Below are positions 22,491 to 33,249 of a stretch of DNA of 64,000 nt, piece by piece. A program made the translations under genes and the position numbers. The stretch lies in the NCBI GenBank assembly GCA_964016875.1, contig OZ024724.1:15046501-15110500 (forward strand), given 5' to 3'. The DNA is from Fallopia convolvulus (lineage: Eukaryota; Streptophyta; Magnoliopsida; Caryophyllales; Polygonaceae). The notes under the pieces were generated by a model, which was given only the letters and a program-made list of their open reading frames with translations, searched no databases and had not been told where the DNA came from. Within the stretch, counting starts at the first letter, position 1, and each line of letters opens with the position of its first letter.

Positions 22491-22765
22491 CTGTTGGCAA
22501 GGCCAAGCTGTGTAACTGTTGGATCGGTTGTAATATGCACCAATGTAAGCTTTGCAATGGAAGTGTAAGCTTTGTAACTAATTTAGGTACTTTGAAATGG
22601 AAATGTAAGCTTTGCAATGTTGACATTATTTGTGTCCAATTTGACAAATATTTGGAATGGAAATACGAGATTGGACATAATTGCACAAATTGCATAATGT
22701 TCTTAGCAATATGTAGCAAGATAAACCTGTTTACATGAGCAATATTTAGCTCCCTTAGTTGGTTA
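22491..22765. other. 3' flank of the GRF gene, AAGCTTTG-rich
   Basis: Noncoding. The phrase GTAAGCTTTG is repeated three times between 22545 and 22617, just before the tandem array. Nothing codes convincingly. Confidence 0.5.
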
Positions 22766-23010
22766 CACAAGCTTGGCAATAATGAGAAAAAACACAAGCT
22801 TGGCACACTTATCCTTAATATTGTCTTACACAAGCTTGCCAATATATAGCAAAATCACAAGCTTGCAACACTTAACCTAAAACTAGTTTTACACAAGCTT
22901 GTCAATATAAATCAAAATCACAAGCTTGCAATAGTTAACCTAAAAACCAGTTGTACACAAGCTTGCCAATAATGAGCAAAAACACAAGCTTGGCACACAT
23001 TAACCATCCT
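22766..23010. repeat. 63-64 bp tandem repeat, four copies
   Basis: Units start at 22766, 22829, 22892 and 22956. Each carries two copies of CACAAGCTTG about 28 bp apart, so the near-palindrome CAAGCTTG recurs eight times. The copies are diverged but the period is constant. Confidence 0.9.
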
Positions 23011-23038
23011 ACTTGACACCTAATACTAGGTTACTAAT

Positions 23039-23265
23039 TTAGGGTTTGCTTGAACTTGTCTGGCTACTGAATAAGACATCACTTGGGTTGCCTCTTGAAG
23101 GAGCATCACTTTGCAATTGCCTTCTTGTCATTGCAACTCTCCCTTGCCATTTTAGCCCCCTTTTCTTTGTACCAATCTCAAATAGCGTGCTTGCATCCCT
23201 CACAGCTTTTGGGACCCTCAAGACCTTGCTAGATTCATGGCTAGGCTGCAACTGGTAATGAAGAA
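23039..23265 (-). pseudogene. Terminal exon of an unidentified minus-strand gene
   Basis: On the minus strand, an acceptor-like TTCATTACCAG ends near 23255 and opens a frame of about 70 codons (LQPSHESSKVLRVPKAVRD to SSQTSSSKP) that stops near 23039. The basic, Ser/Gln-rich end resembles the tail of MULE-type transposases or their associated genes, but I cannot name it. No upstream exon is visible before the Copia fragment begins near 23399. The origin is therefore open. Confidence 0.35.
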
Positions 23266-23300
23266 ATAAAAATCACAAGATTCATGGTCAGGCTTGCTAA

Positions 23301-23431
23301 TTGTAGGATTGATGTAGGTGCCCAATCACAAGATTAATGAAGAAAAAATAAGTAAAAAATATAGGAGAATTGAAGGAGCTTACTAACATTTAAAATGGTC
23401 AAACCAGTTGTAGGATTGATGTAGGTGCCCA
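23301..23431. repeat. Exact 25-bp direct repeat at the Copia edge
   Basis: TTGTAGGATTGATGTAGGTG plus five further bases occurs at 23301-23325 and again at 23407-23431, 106 bp apart. The second copy lies at the inner end of the recognisable Copia coding sequence, so the pair may mark a rearrangement. Confidence 0.7.
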
Positions 23432-24877
23432 ACCCCACCATGCAGGAAACTGTCTGGTAGCAACTGGATCTATACTTCTTGTAGGATGTAAATGTGTTAA
23501 CTGTGGCACAAGCTCATCATCAAAACCTGGTGAAACAATAGGTAATGAACGTTGTGGCTTCAGATCTGAAGCCTTCTTTTCTGCATGGAATGGAAAAACA
23601 TTCTCTATGAAAATCACATGTCTAGCTACAAAGATCTTCTTACTTTCCAAATCCAAAACTCTGTAACCCTTTTGCCCTGGTGGATAACCCAGGAAGACAC
23701 ATCAGTTTACTGTAGCATCAAATTTTCCTCGAGACTCCTTTGGTTGCAAAGAATAACACATGCAACCTATAATCTTAAGAGTGTCATAATGTGGTGGCTT
23801 CAAAAACAAAACTCAAAAGGTGTTTTCCACTCCAAAAATGAAGATGGCATTAAATTGATAAGGTGTGTAGCAGCTAGTACACAATCGCCCCAAAACCTCA
23901 TTGGTAAATTTGCATAGAGCCTTAAAGCTCTAGCTGTCTCAATGAGGTGTCTATGTTTGCGTTCCACTCTACCATTTTGTTGTGGAACTCTTGGCACTGA
24001 CCTCTAGTGTACAATGCCCCTGTCATCAAACAATGCTGTCATGGCCTTCTGTGTGAATTCGGCCCCATTATCTGATCTGACAACTTTCACTCTAGCATTA
24101 AACTGAGTGTTAATCATCCTCAAGTACCTGTCAACCTGTCTCAACACTTTATCTTTACTATTTAACAAAAACACCCAAGTTGCTCTTGAGTGATCATCTA
24201 GGATAGTCAGAAAATATCTAGCACCATAGTATGCTGGGGTTTATAGGGACCCCAGATATCCATATGTATCAAGTCAAAATTCTGAGAAGCATGAGACAAA
24301 CTTTGTCTAGAAGGCATCTTATTTGATTTAGCCAAAATGCAAGTTTGACAACTGAACTGAGAAACATCAAGTTTACTACAACCATGTAGATGCAAAAGTT
24401 TGGTAGGAGAAATATGTCCCAAACGAGCATGCATCAAGCCTATTGTTTCCTTGTTATTACAAACAATGTTCATCAACTAACCATATCACTACTAACAAGA
24501 TTGAAACTAAAACCCTCATTCTGCAATGACAGTCCTTTTCCAACTCCACTTCTCAACTTGTAAAGTCCTCCTTCCCTTGGTGCATATGCTAACACCTTCT
24601 CAGTTAAAAGGTCCTGCAATATGGATTCACGTGTCCCAAAAATGAACGCATTTGACTTGTCAGTTAACAGTCTTGTTACTAAAATTAAGTTGTGTTTAAA
24701 CTCAGGAATGAATAACACATTCTCTAAAATTAGTGTCTGTGTAAGATGTACAGGGCCATGTTGCTTAACCAACTGGGTTGTTCCATCTGGTAACCCTATC
24801 CGTATTGGTATAGCAAGCATACTCAAATCAACAAAAAAATCTCTATTGTAAGATACTTGATCAGTTGCTCCCGAGTC
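23399..24877 (-). pseudogene. Copia protease C-part, GAG-pre-integrase and integrase
   Basis: From right to left: the protease begins with DSGATDQVSYN at about 24870. The pre-integrase zinc region has MHARLGHISPTKLLHLH and CQTCILAKSNKMPS (24440-24310). The integrase core has DLIHMDIWGPYK near 24250, SDNGAEF near 24060 and VPQQNGRVERKHRH near 23970, so all three acidic residues are readable. A stop or frameshift lies near 24005 and another near 24200. The last block (23656-23399) is the low-conservation linker after integrase. Confidence 0.85.
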
Positions 24878-27800
24878 TGTAACACCCATATTTTGCAACA
24901 TTGGGTATTACCGCCATTGACCTCGGCTTTTACCGTCCAAAGTCACCCTAAGCTTTATAATGATGTTAAAACTTATAGAAATGCGGAAATTTACATAAAC
25001 GTTACATAAACAAACGGATGCTCACGAATGAGACTTAGGGCTTTAATTTAAGATGAAATTGACTAAAAGCGGAATTTTATTTATTGATAAGAACTTTCAT
25101 TCATTACATTGAGAGTCATTTTACAAATATAGCAGCGGAAAGTAAAGCCCATATAGCTTTAAAAGGCGTAATTAAAAATAAAAGTATGTTTTCCCAAGAC
25201 AACTCATGTGATGATGAGTTGCTTGGTTTTAAAAAGGGAAGAGCTGGTGCACTATCTTCGGAATGCCTCGCTCTTATGAGAATTTCTTTCTTCCTTCAAC
25301 GTCGTCTTGCCTTGACCTTCGATTCTCGCCTAACGCTTCTCGAACCTTCTAGACTTCGTCTTCAATACTTCGGTGTAAATTCCTACAGTCTGGCATTTGT
25401 CGCGAAGGGCGAGATATATGAGGCAAAAAATGCGGATATGGGGGAATTAGTCGAAGGAGACTAAGCAAGTGAGAATGGAACTTCTCAGGGGTATTTCGGT
25501 GATTTGTAATATTTGAGATATATTATCGGGATATGTTTTAAGGAATAGGTCTTTATGTGGGACTTATCGGGACGGAGAAGAGTGTATCTCGATAGGAGAT
25601 AACTCGTTAATTGAGAGAAGAACTACGAGATTGTAGACTTCTTTAGAGTAGAAAGTATGTTAGGAACGTTATTAATTCATATAAGGTTTTAAAATCTCTC
25701 GCGCCCTTGCTGACCGAGAGCCGGATCGATCATTTGAGATCGGTCCGGTTTTGATGTCTTTTAAAGGTGCATTGGCACTTATCTTATATCGTGACGAAAA
25801 TGTCGATTACGTTAGTGATTTTTAAAGAGTGGGGGGGGGGGGGGCTTGCATGGCCCGGACCACTTAAGGGAAACTCGGTTCCGACACTTAGCTATGGTGT
25901 CACTCATCCCTCCATTGCACTCGGTGCGGACATGGATCATGATCCTAAAAGTTGTACTTTAAGCGCAGAGGCATACGACTTAGTAAATTATATAGAGGTG
26001 TTGGGTTAGTCCCGCGCCCCTTACTAATTCGTTCGAACCGATCTCTTCACGAGATCGTAAACAATCAAGGTCACAAACAATACTAGCATAAAAGTCCTAT
26101 CAAATATTAAATAACGGAACAACGATAACAGAGGGGTCATTATTTCTAACAATCGATATTCCTAGGTTCGTTTATTATTAGCAAACAAGTTGTTCTCAAC
26201 ATCGAGAAATTTCACAAAACGAATTTATTAAGGCTACAAGGAGAAATTCCACTTGCCTTAGCTTAGCGATTGTATACGAACGAATGAACGAGAAATTTCG
26301 CCTTTAGTCGGGACGGAAAACTTGACCTATCGACGCGAGAGTTACGAACGAACTTTAATAAGAATTTTCTTTAATTCTTCTAAAGCTTTTTTTAAAAGTC
26401 TCTTATATTCCTTTTATAAGAGGAATAGTACTAAATTATTATAGTAATAATTTAGGTGGAGATGATAAAATCATAATACTCCTTATTATTATCTCTTATT
26501 TGTAATATCCAAGGATTCTTTATAAACTCTTTATTTTAATTTAATTATTATAAGCTTTTGAAAATTAAGACATAGTATTATTACATTTAAATATTCATTA
26601 TCTTAAGGTTATTATTCCATTTAGATTATTTTATAAATCTTATTCAATTAAGATCATAACTTTATAACCTTATCATTAATAGAAAATCATTTATGATATA
26701 AGGTATGCAAATTGATTTAATTTGATAAAACTCATTTAAAATTATACTTTCCATATTTATACTTCAATTTACTTATCAAAATCATTCTTATGATATAATA
26801 AGTCAATTATACCCTTATCATATTATATCCTTTATCTTTCTTTATAAATATCTGTTATTCCCTAACTTGATCATAAAGAGAATTATCTTCTTAAGAATAG
26901 AATATATTATTATTATATTTTCCTTTTATGATATTTCTTATAATAAGACATGCAACCATCTTATGACATAAAAGATATTAATATATTATAATATATTATA
27001 CTTATGCTAGTACTTTACGTATATGGAAACTTTAAAATATTATGTGGAATTAGAATTATAGTATGCTTTCAATATATGAAAAGGTAATAATAAATTCCTA
27101 TTATTTTATTTAAAAGGTCCTTATGTCTAGAGCATATTTTTATAAAATATGAACATGCAAATCATCATTATATATAAGTGAATATTAATAATATTTTTAG
27201 CATATTTTTTCTAACAACTTAGGTCTTTTACATTATATTATCTTTAAAACAAATATAATTAAAATATAACTCATTTATCCATGTGTATATTAAAATAAGG
27301 ATGATGGCCTATTATTTTATTTAAGAAAAATCTCATATCATAAGATATATTTTATAATATGAATAGCATGCATAATATTAATTTGTACTAGGAGAGTCTT
27401 TATTTGATCTTATCTTGTCTACTAACAAGTTCTTATAACAATATTCATATTAGGTTATTTTTATGATTCTTCAATTTATTGAGATTTATATTTAATGACT
27501 TAACATTATTTCCTATTTTAATAATTCTCTTATGATATTTATTCTATTTATTTAAATAAATATTGTATATATGTAAAATTATTTTATAAAGAGATAGGAA
27601 ATTTAAATACGATTCGGAAAACTATACCGAGTGATAAATGAGTTATATTTTAATAAAAATTCTGATGGGCTTCTTCTTCCCTTTTCCTTTAATAAATATT
27701 CTGATGGGCTAAGAGAGGTATTTGAGCCTAATTAAAATTCAGCCCAAAATTACCCATCCTCACAAGAGAGTCCATCTTCATCCCTCTTTTTCATGTGAAA

Positions 27801-28814
27801 CAACTCAGGAAGGAACCAGTGTAGACGACGGACAGCACCAGGCGACGGTGGAGGAGCTCCGGCGCCCTCCTGGGTGGCTCCGGCGACAGCATGGTTGGGG
27901 TGTGCGGCAAGGAGGGGCGGCCAATGGGTGGTCTCTAGGCTTAATAATGGGTGGTCCGGCGACAGCATGGTTGGAGGTCTCTAGGCTAAATTTTTGGAGG
28001 ATTTGAATAGCAAAGTTGCTAGAAGAGAGAAGAGAGCTTTGGGTGTGAATTTTGATGGAAGAAATCAGCCTTTAATTAGGCAAGCAATGCAAATTTGGTG
28101 ATCCATGGCAATGGCAATCAACCAATGGAGAATGGGTTGATTGATGAGGTCCATGAGGATTGGGGAGTGTTGTGTTAGTTTGATGATGATGTGGGGGTGA
28201 TGTTATCTTTGGATGGTCTTGCAAGCTACAATGGAGATTGGAAGCCAAATTGGACATGTATTGGTGTACGTCAAAATCAATCAGACATGTCTTGACTTGT
28301 TTGAAGAAGAAGAAAAGAATATTTTATTATAAAAAAAATGGGATAATAGGTAGATGAGTTACATTAGCTTAGTGGTTTGGAGTGTGTGTGTGTGTGAGGA
28401 GGAAGAGGTGCAAGAGGTCTCGGGTTCAAGTCCTGGCTCTTGACTCCTTTTTATTTAAATTGTCTTGTACTTACTTTTGATCTCGTAAACCCCATTATTT
28501 AATTATTTCGAAAATTAATAAAACCTTATTTTTATTTGAATGTTTTATGCCTTCATAATTCTTTATCACATTTTTATAATTTATTGTGTAAATTATAAAA
28601 TAATTAAACTCTCTTTTTAAGAGAAACTATTTAAATGATTTTTCGACTTGCTTAATATATTTAATTAAATTCTTAATTTCCATTGTAGTAAAATTTTATA
28701 ATATTTTATAATATAATATGAGGTTATAAAAATTATTAAATTCTCTACTTTAGAGAAAAAAATTATTGGAATTAATATCTGTTTTATTTTATTTAGAATT
28801 TAGCAGATATTACA
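24878..28814 (-). mobile_element. 3.9-kb solo LTR, Tekay-type family
   Basis: The element runs from TGTAACACCCATATTTTGC to GCAGATATTACA and is flanked by a perfect 5-bp duplication GAGTC (24873-24877 and 28815-28819). Its first 100 bp align with the Tekay LTRs at 8340 and 17414 and with 62626, sharing the phrases ATTACCG and CCAAAGTCACCC-like text. The block around 26160 (CCTAGGTTCGTTTATTATTA) is shared with the LTR at 62626. No internal coding domain or primer site is present, so it is a solo LTR. Open frames at 25084-25464 and 27722-28006 have no recognisable product. A run of 14 G lies at 25831-25844. Confidence 0.85.
28363..28450 (+). other. tRNA-like RNA polymerase III promoter motif inside the solo LTR
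   Basis: TAGCTTAGTGG (28367-28377) fits the A box of plant tRNA genes, and GGGTTCAAGTCC (28422-28433) fits the B box. The spacing is about 55 bp and a T-run follows near 28446. The part between holds a GT microsatellite instead of tRNA stems, and no full cloverleaf can be drawn. It may be a tRNA-derived SINE head or a chance match. Confidence 0.4.
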
Positions 28815-28819
28815 GAGTC

Positions 28820-30090
28820 AACTATCCAAGTACACTGACTTATTGCACTATTAACTGAACATGAGGATTTTTCATTAATTTCATAATTCATACCTGCAAA
28901 ATTCAATTGATGTCCTGCACTACTTCCTTCATTGATGGTTGCTTTCCCTTTCATTTTCTCCAACACCTTCATGAAGATTGCATTGACCATTGACTCATCA
29001 ATCTTGTGTTCAGCCTCTTCCATGTCCAATGGTGTTCCATAGTTTCCTTCATCCGGAATGTTGGCCATCATCTTTCCCGATCCTGAAGTCTGAATACGTG
29101 GTCCTTTCCACCACTCAAGGTAAACAACTAGCTTGAAGCATGTCTCCTTAATTAACATGTCCAGGCTCTTGATAGAAGTCATTTTCTATCTATCTTAGCC
29201 TTCTTAAAATCTCTTGCAAAGCTGGAACTACCTGTTGAATTGCCACTTCCACTAGTGTTACCATAACTAGCCTTATGCTTGTGTTGGTTCTGCATCTTAT
29301 TCATAGCCAAAGCATCATGTGTCTATGTGATGACTCCAGTGATCTCTCGGTTCTTCTCCTCCTGTATAACCAAGTTGTAAGCAACATTGATAGAAGGTAG
29401 TGGATCCGTTGACAACAAAGTGCTTCTCAAGGTGTCATATGCATCTGAAAATCCCATGAGAAATTGCATAAGTTTCAAGGTGGAGTCTCTATCAACCAGC
29501 CTCTTCATTAGGGAACATCCACAGTGTTGTACAGCTCCACAACTGCATAATGGAATTCCATCCATTGCCTGAAGCTCATCCCAGATTCTCTTCATCTTGA
29601 TGTAATATGTAGCAATTGACAGATTCTCCTATTTCAGATTAATCAGTTCTCTTTGCAACTGATAAATCAATGGAGCATTCACTACAGCATACCTCTCACA
29701 AATATCCTTCCACAATTCCAGTGTAGAATTTGCATAATTGAAGTTCTGCGAGACCTCACTGACCATGGAACACAAGATCCAACTCATCACCATATTATCT
29801 ACCCATTCCCAACGATCAAAATCCTCAGAGTCAGAATCTGGCCTAGGACAATCCCCATTAATAAAACCTAATTTCATTTTAGCACTCAACGCCCTCTTAA
29901 TGCTCCTACTCCATTCTGCAAAATTCGTGCCATCAAACAAACAGGTTACAAGTTGCATACCTGGGTTGTCCGAGTTGGAGAGGAAAAGAGGGTCGAAGAA
30001 ATTGCCTTGATCATCTGGTCTGGTCTGAAATCTGGTGCGAAACCAGTCTGATCCGTCACCTCTGATCACTGATTCTCTGTCCATCACCAT
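28820..30090 (-). pseudogene. Copia gag, with the start of protease
   Basis: The frame opens at 30090 (MVMDRESVIRGDG) and shows the UBN2-type gag core: LFDGTNFAEWSRSIKRAL, then ELWKDICERY and LQRELINLK near 29640. It continues at 29595-29323 (MKRIWDELQAMDGIPLCSCG) and 29182-28820, ending in WIVDS where the solo LTR enters. No standard CCHC knuckle is evident. Breaks near 29630, 29320 and 29190 show decay. Confidence 0.75.
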
Positions 30091-30172
30091 CGTTGATTGA
30101 TTTCGTTGCTCGATCTTCGATTACAGCCGATTACAGATATTCGTCAACTTCACAGGATCGTAAATCCTTCAT

Positions 30173-30184
30173 GCTTTGATACCA
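30173..30184 (-). other. Primer binding site of the Copia element
   Basis: The minus strand reads TGGTATCAAAGC, one base from the canonical initiator tRNA-Met complement TGGTATCAGAGC. Confidence 0.8.
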
Positions 30185-30535
30185 TATAAAGCAACAAAAC
30201 CAGATAATAGAACCAGATATTGATGTTTAATCACCAAAATTGAAGAAGAAACAAGCTCGAATGAGCAAGGTACAAAATCGTGAAAACAAGGGTCCAGAAA
30301 GCTCTCAAGACTTCTACCCAATGTCTTAAGGAAAACGAAAGAAAGAGCTAGCTATTTATACTAGTGTTTAGCTTCTTAACTACCATTACACTGTAGCTTA
30401 TAACGAATGATTCCATGTCACCAATTATCACTATAAGCATCATTAGCCAGATATTTAAAAAGATATTTTAAATGGGCTAATAGCTGGCATATATTTCCAT
30501 AAAATACTTGTTACCTATCATAAATTAAATATACA
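30185..30535 (-). repeat. 5' LTR of the Copia element (about 350 bp)
   Basis: On the minus strand it starts near TGTATATTTAATTTATG and has a TATA-type box (AGTATAAATAGC near 30360). It ends with TTTGTTGCTTTATA next to the primer site, where the usual terminal CA has mutated. The outer boundary is uncertain by about 10 bp and no sister LTR is available for comparison. Confidence 0.55.
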
Positions 30536-30540
30536 ACTCT

Positions 30541-31933
30541 TCTCAATCTATACTTTCGTGGGTTCATTTTATTCGAGTTTTGATGTGTTCGATATTTTGA
30601 GTAGGGTCATTTGTAAATTAGTCTTTGGTTTTATAAACAATACCCATGCTATTTTATTCGGATGCGTAAGTATTATGTGCATGTTTATTAATTTGACAAT
30701 TCAAACTCTATCCAGTAGGATACATATTGTCAAAAGACTTCGGCTTCCCTCTTTTTCCTTCATCTAAGATTCTAGAGTATGTATTAATGTCAAAGCAATG
30801 ACATATTGTATGCATACAGCCTTGGATCATTTTGGACTAAATGCACTCATGACTTTTGAATTGAAAGACGTACTTTGAAAAGTATGCTAGTTCATTCAAT
30901 GCATTATCAAACATACTTGATCAATTTTCTTGTTTTTTCTGTCTTTTTCTTTAATTTCTTCATGCCGTAAGTTGTTAAAACCCAATAACTAATGCTAAAT
31001 CACAGCATGTCAAAAATTAAACAAATAGATCATCGTATTTGGCTTTTCTTCGATCTGACCTTTTAGATGAGCACCGGATAGAGGTGAAATTCAACCAATT
31101 CAGGTTCAGGTCGGATCATTTGAGATAGGGTTTTTATATTTAGGCTGGTCGGGTCAATTTTGAGTCAAGCATATATTCATGTGGGTCGAATTGGGATTAA
31201 AGATTGCTTTATATTTGTTCGAGATAACCCGGGTCGGATTTATTGGGGTTTGGGTCAAATGGCCAATGCAAGCAACTACGGTTTTTTTTTCAATTCGTGT
31301 ATTTAATCAAGTGGTAAGGATCTCGAACAGTACCATGAGGTTTCTGTTTCAATTCCCATAGAAAATGGCCAAGAAAAAAAAGTCAATTACGTTTTTTCGA
31401 CTCGCAAGTGAAATTTGATCACTCAACTAGTCTTATTCTCGTACCTTGTACGAGTATATTTCAAAATAATTTTATTTCTAACTTATTATTTAAATATTTA
31501 TTCGGAATAAATTTTCACGATTCAATCTTATTTTCTTTAGTAATAATAATTATAAAGTTTTAATTTGTTTAGAAGAAAAGAGTAGATGGTAGTTTTTGAG
31601 ATAGTGGGAAAGTGGGTAAGCTAAAAGTGGATTAAAAATGAGAAATTAAAAATCAAAAAATATTTCAAATTTTCCATGTGGCTCAAATTTTTACAAAGAC
31701 TTAATTTTTGCTTTATATTTGTACTAGGGTAGATACCCCAAATGAAATTCAACCAAAAAAAAACCCAAGTGAAAATTTTCTAAAATATTTTTGTATCCTA
31801 GCGTGTAACTCTTTTAATATAATCAAGTTCGTATCTCTTTTCTCATTATTTCCTCCCGAATTTAGCAAAAGATAATTTTGTAAACTTTATACCTGAAACA
31901 ATTATTGCATATATACAACTCAGATAGATTATA
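30541..31933. other. AT-rich noncoding region with a GGGTC-rich patch
   Basis: No gene is supported. Between 31060 and 31260 several copies of GGGTC and GGTCGG occur. They resemble one arm of the hAT-type MITE at 6587 but without clear ends. The rest is featureless. Confidence 0.45.
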
Positions 31934-32201
31934 CTCTCTCCGGTTTAAAATAAGTGTCGTTTTAGATTTTAACACTAGTTTTAAGAAAAGTATTAATTAA
32001 ACTCAAATTTTAAACTTTTTCCCGATCTTATCACTCACCACCTTTTTGGACCAATGAATGAATATTTTTAGTCAATAAAAACACATTTCAATAAACATTA
32101 TCATAACTCTCATCTAATCAATTGCCTAGAAAAATTTAAAACGACACTTAAAGTGGATAAAAAATAAAGTATTAAAAGACACTTATTTTAAATCGGGGGA
32201 G
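31934..32201. mobile_element. Stowaway-type MITE
   Basis: The 268-bp element sits in a TA duplication (31932-31933 and 32202-32203). The terminal inverted repeats are CTCTCTCCGGTTTAAAATAA and, from the other end, CTCCCCCGATTTAAAATAAG, followed on both sides by GTGTC. It is non-coding and belongs to the Tc1/Mariner-related Stowaway group. Confidence 0.9.
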
Positions 32202-32436
32202 TACTATTTTCGTTTGGTAGATTATTATTATTAACTCATATACTCGTTTCCCGTTGATAAGTAACTCGAATAAAATCGTAGGCCTATAGGCAAGTAATGA
32301 CAATAAAATATATATTTATTAAAGTCATATGCGTAGTATTACGTACATTATTTATAATATTGCAAAGACAGCAATATATATGTGACTTAAGGGTTTATTC
32401 CATATGTAATTCACCATATGCTTGGATTTTTACTTC

Positions 32437-33111
32437 CTAAGGACAAAATACAACTCTGTAGTTGTTTCCACTAGGACAGGTGAAAGTGCTAGTTGCATCA
32501 TCCTTAGGGTAACTATACGCATCCGGGCACTTGTTCTTAAAGTATCTCGAGTAATCCGTGGGCCCACAACTCCCAGAGTTACAGCAGTAATTATCCGTCC
32601 TAAACACAGTACAAGGGTTGTTGCAGCCGCCGTTGGTTCTGAGTTGGGCCGGACACTGGCCCGTCACGTCGGCGCTGCACGTGATCCCCCTACACCCGCC
32701 GGAGGTAGGGCTAAACTGCATGGGCACGTTGAACCCGTCCACCAGCGATATGTCGAAGAAATCGAGGTTGTTGAACTGCTTTAGGGCGTACTCGGCTAGG
32801 GTGTTTGGCGGCGTACCGTAGGCGGTGCAGTGTAGGAGGCCGCCGCAGTCACCCGTAGTGCACCTGAGCCCGTTGGGGCCGGTGGGGGTGCAGCCCGTAC
32901 GGGCCCAAATGCGGGCCGCGGTTTGGCCCGGGTTGGCCGTGATGGTCCAGGATTGGCCGTGCCCTAGCTGCTGGCCGCCGCCTGGGACGGCCGCGGCCCA
33001 GACGGTGTAAGGGCAGTTGTTGGTGATGGTGAATTGGGCTGCGTGGGTGGATGTGGAGAGGAGGAGTGTGATTAGGAGGGAGGAGAAAGTGAGGGTTTTG
33101 AGGTGAATCAT
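32437..33111 (-). CDS. Thaumatin-like protein (PR-5 / osmotin-like), intact
   Basis: An intronless frame of 224 codons. Residues 1 to about 24 form a signal peptide (LLITLLLSTSTHA) cut before AQFTITNNC, so the product is secreted. The mature part has 16 cysteines, the number that forms eight disulfides in large thaumatin-like proteins. The acidic cleft residues are present: Arg in ARIWARTGC, Glu in TLAEYAL, two Asp in FFDISLVDGF and Asp in ITCSAD. PR-5 proteins of this type act in defence and osmotic stress; some bind beta-glucans or damage fungal membranes. There is no obvious basic C-terminal vacuolar tail beyond the last Cys-Pro, which favours an extracellular form. The ATG at 33111 is the only good start, and a TATA box lies about 80 bp upstream. 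No damage is seen. Confidence 0.95.
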   Translation of the reverse strand: MIHLKTLTFSSLLITLLLSTSTHAAQFTITNNCPYTVWAAAVPGGGQQLGHGQSWTITANPGQTAARIWARTGCTPTGPNGLRCTTGDCGGLLHCTAYGTPPNTLAEYALKQFNNLDFFDISLVDGFNVPMQFSPTSGGCRGITCSADVTGQCPAQLRTNGGCNNPCTVFRTDNYCCNSGSCGPTDYSRYFKNKCPDAYSYPKDDATSTFTCPSGNNYRVVFCP

Positions 33112-33187
33112 GGTGGAAGGCTAGCTAGGGAAGACAATTGTGGTTTTTGTTTGTTTTGGGTTGATGGGATTAATAGTTTGGGTGGGA

Positions 33188-33194
33188 CTTTATA
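33188..33194 (-). promoter_or_regulatory. TATA box of the thaumatin-like gene
   Basis: The minus strand reads TATAAAG about 80 bp before the ATG, leaving a 5' UTR of roughly 50 bp. The DNA just upstream is GGTCG-rich. No certain defence element (W box or GCC box) stands out. Confidence 0.65.
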
Positions 33195-33249
33195 GGGTCG
33201 GGTCGACCGGTCGAGTGAGATGTGGAAATCAGGCTGATGTCAATTCAAA

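Larger units (their letters stand above)
23399..30540 (-). mobile_element. Copia element, gag-protease-integrase, pol 3' part missing, split by a solo LTR
   Basis: On the minus strand the order is a short LTR (about 30535-30185), an initiator tRNA-Met primer site (30184-30173), gag (30090-28820), a 3.9-kb solo LTR insertion, then protease, the gag-pre-integrase zinc region and the integrase core (24877-23399). The Pro-Int order before RT is diagnostic of Copia. Reverse transcriptase, RNase H and the 3' LTR are absent: the sequence ends near 23399 in the linker after integrase. Stops occur in several places. Confidence 0.85.

Noticed and set aside
25084..25464. 126-codon open frame as a gene
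   Set aside because: It lies inside the 3.9-kb solo LTR and has no recognisable domain, intron signals or start context.
25831..25844. Run of 14 G as a functional signal
   Set aside because: A homopolymer in a decayed solo LTR is better explained by slippage or sequencing error.
27722..28006. Open frame with Gly- and Arg-rich product
   Set aside because: It is inside the solo LTR, and overlapping frames on both strands are equally open because of local GC content.
28363..28450. A genuine tRNA gene
   Set aside because: A and B boxes are present but the region between is a GT repeat and no acceptor, D or anticodon stems can be formed.
32422..33010. Open frames on the plus strand at the PR-5 locus
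   Set aside because: They are antisense shadows of the GC-rich thaumatin-like coding sequence.
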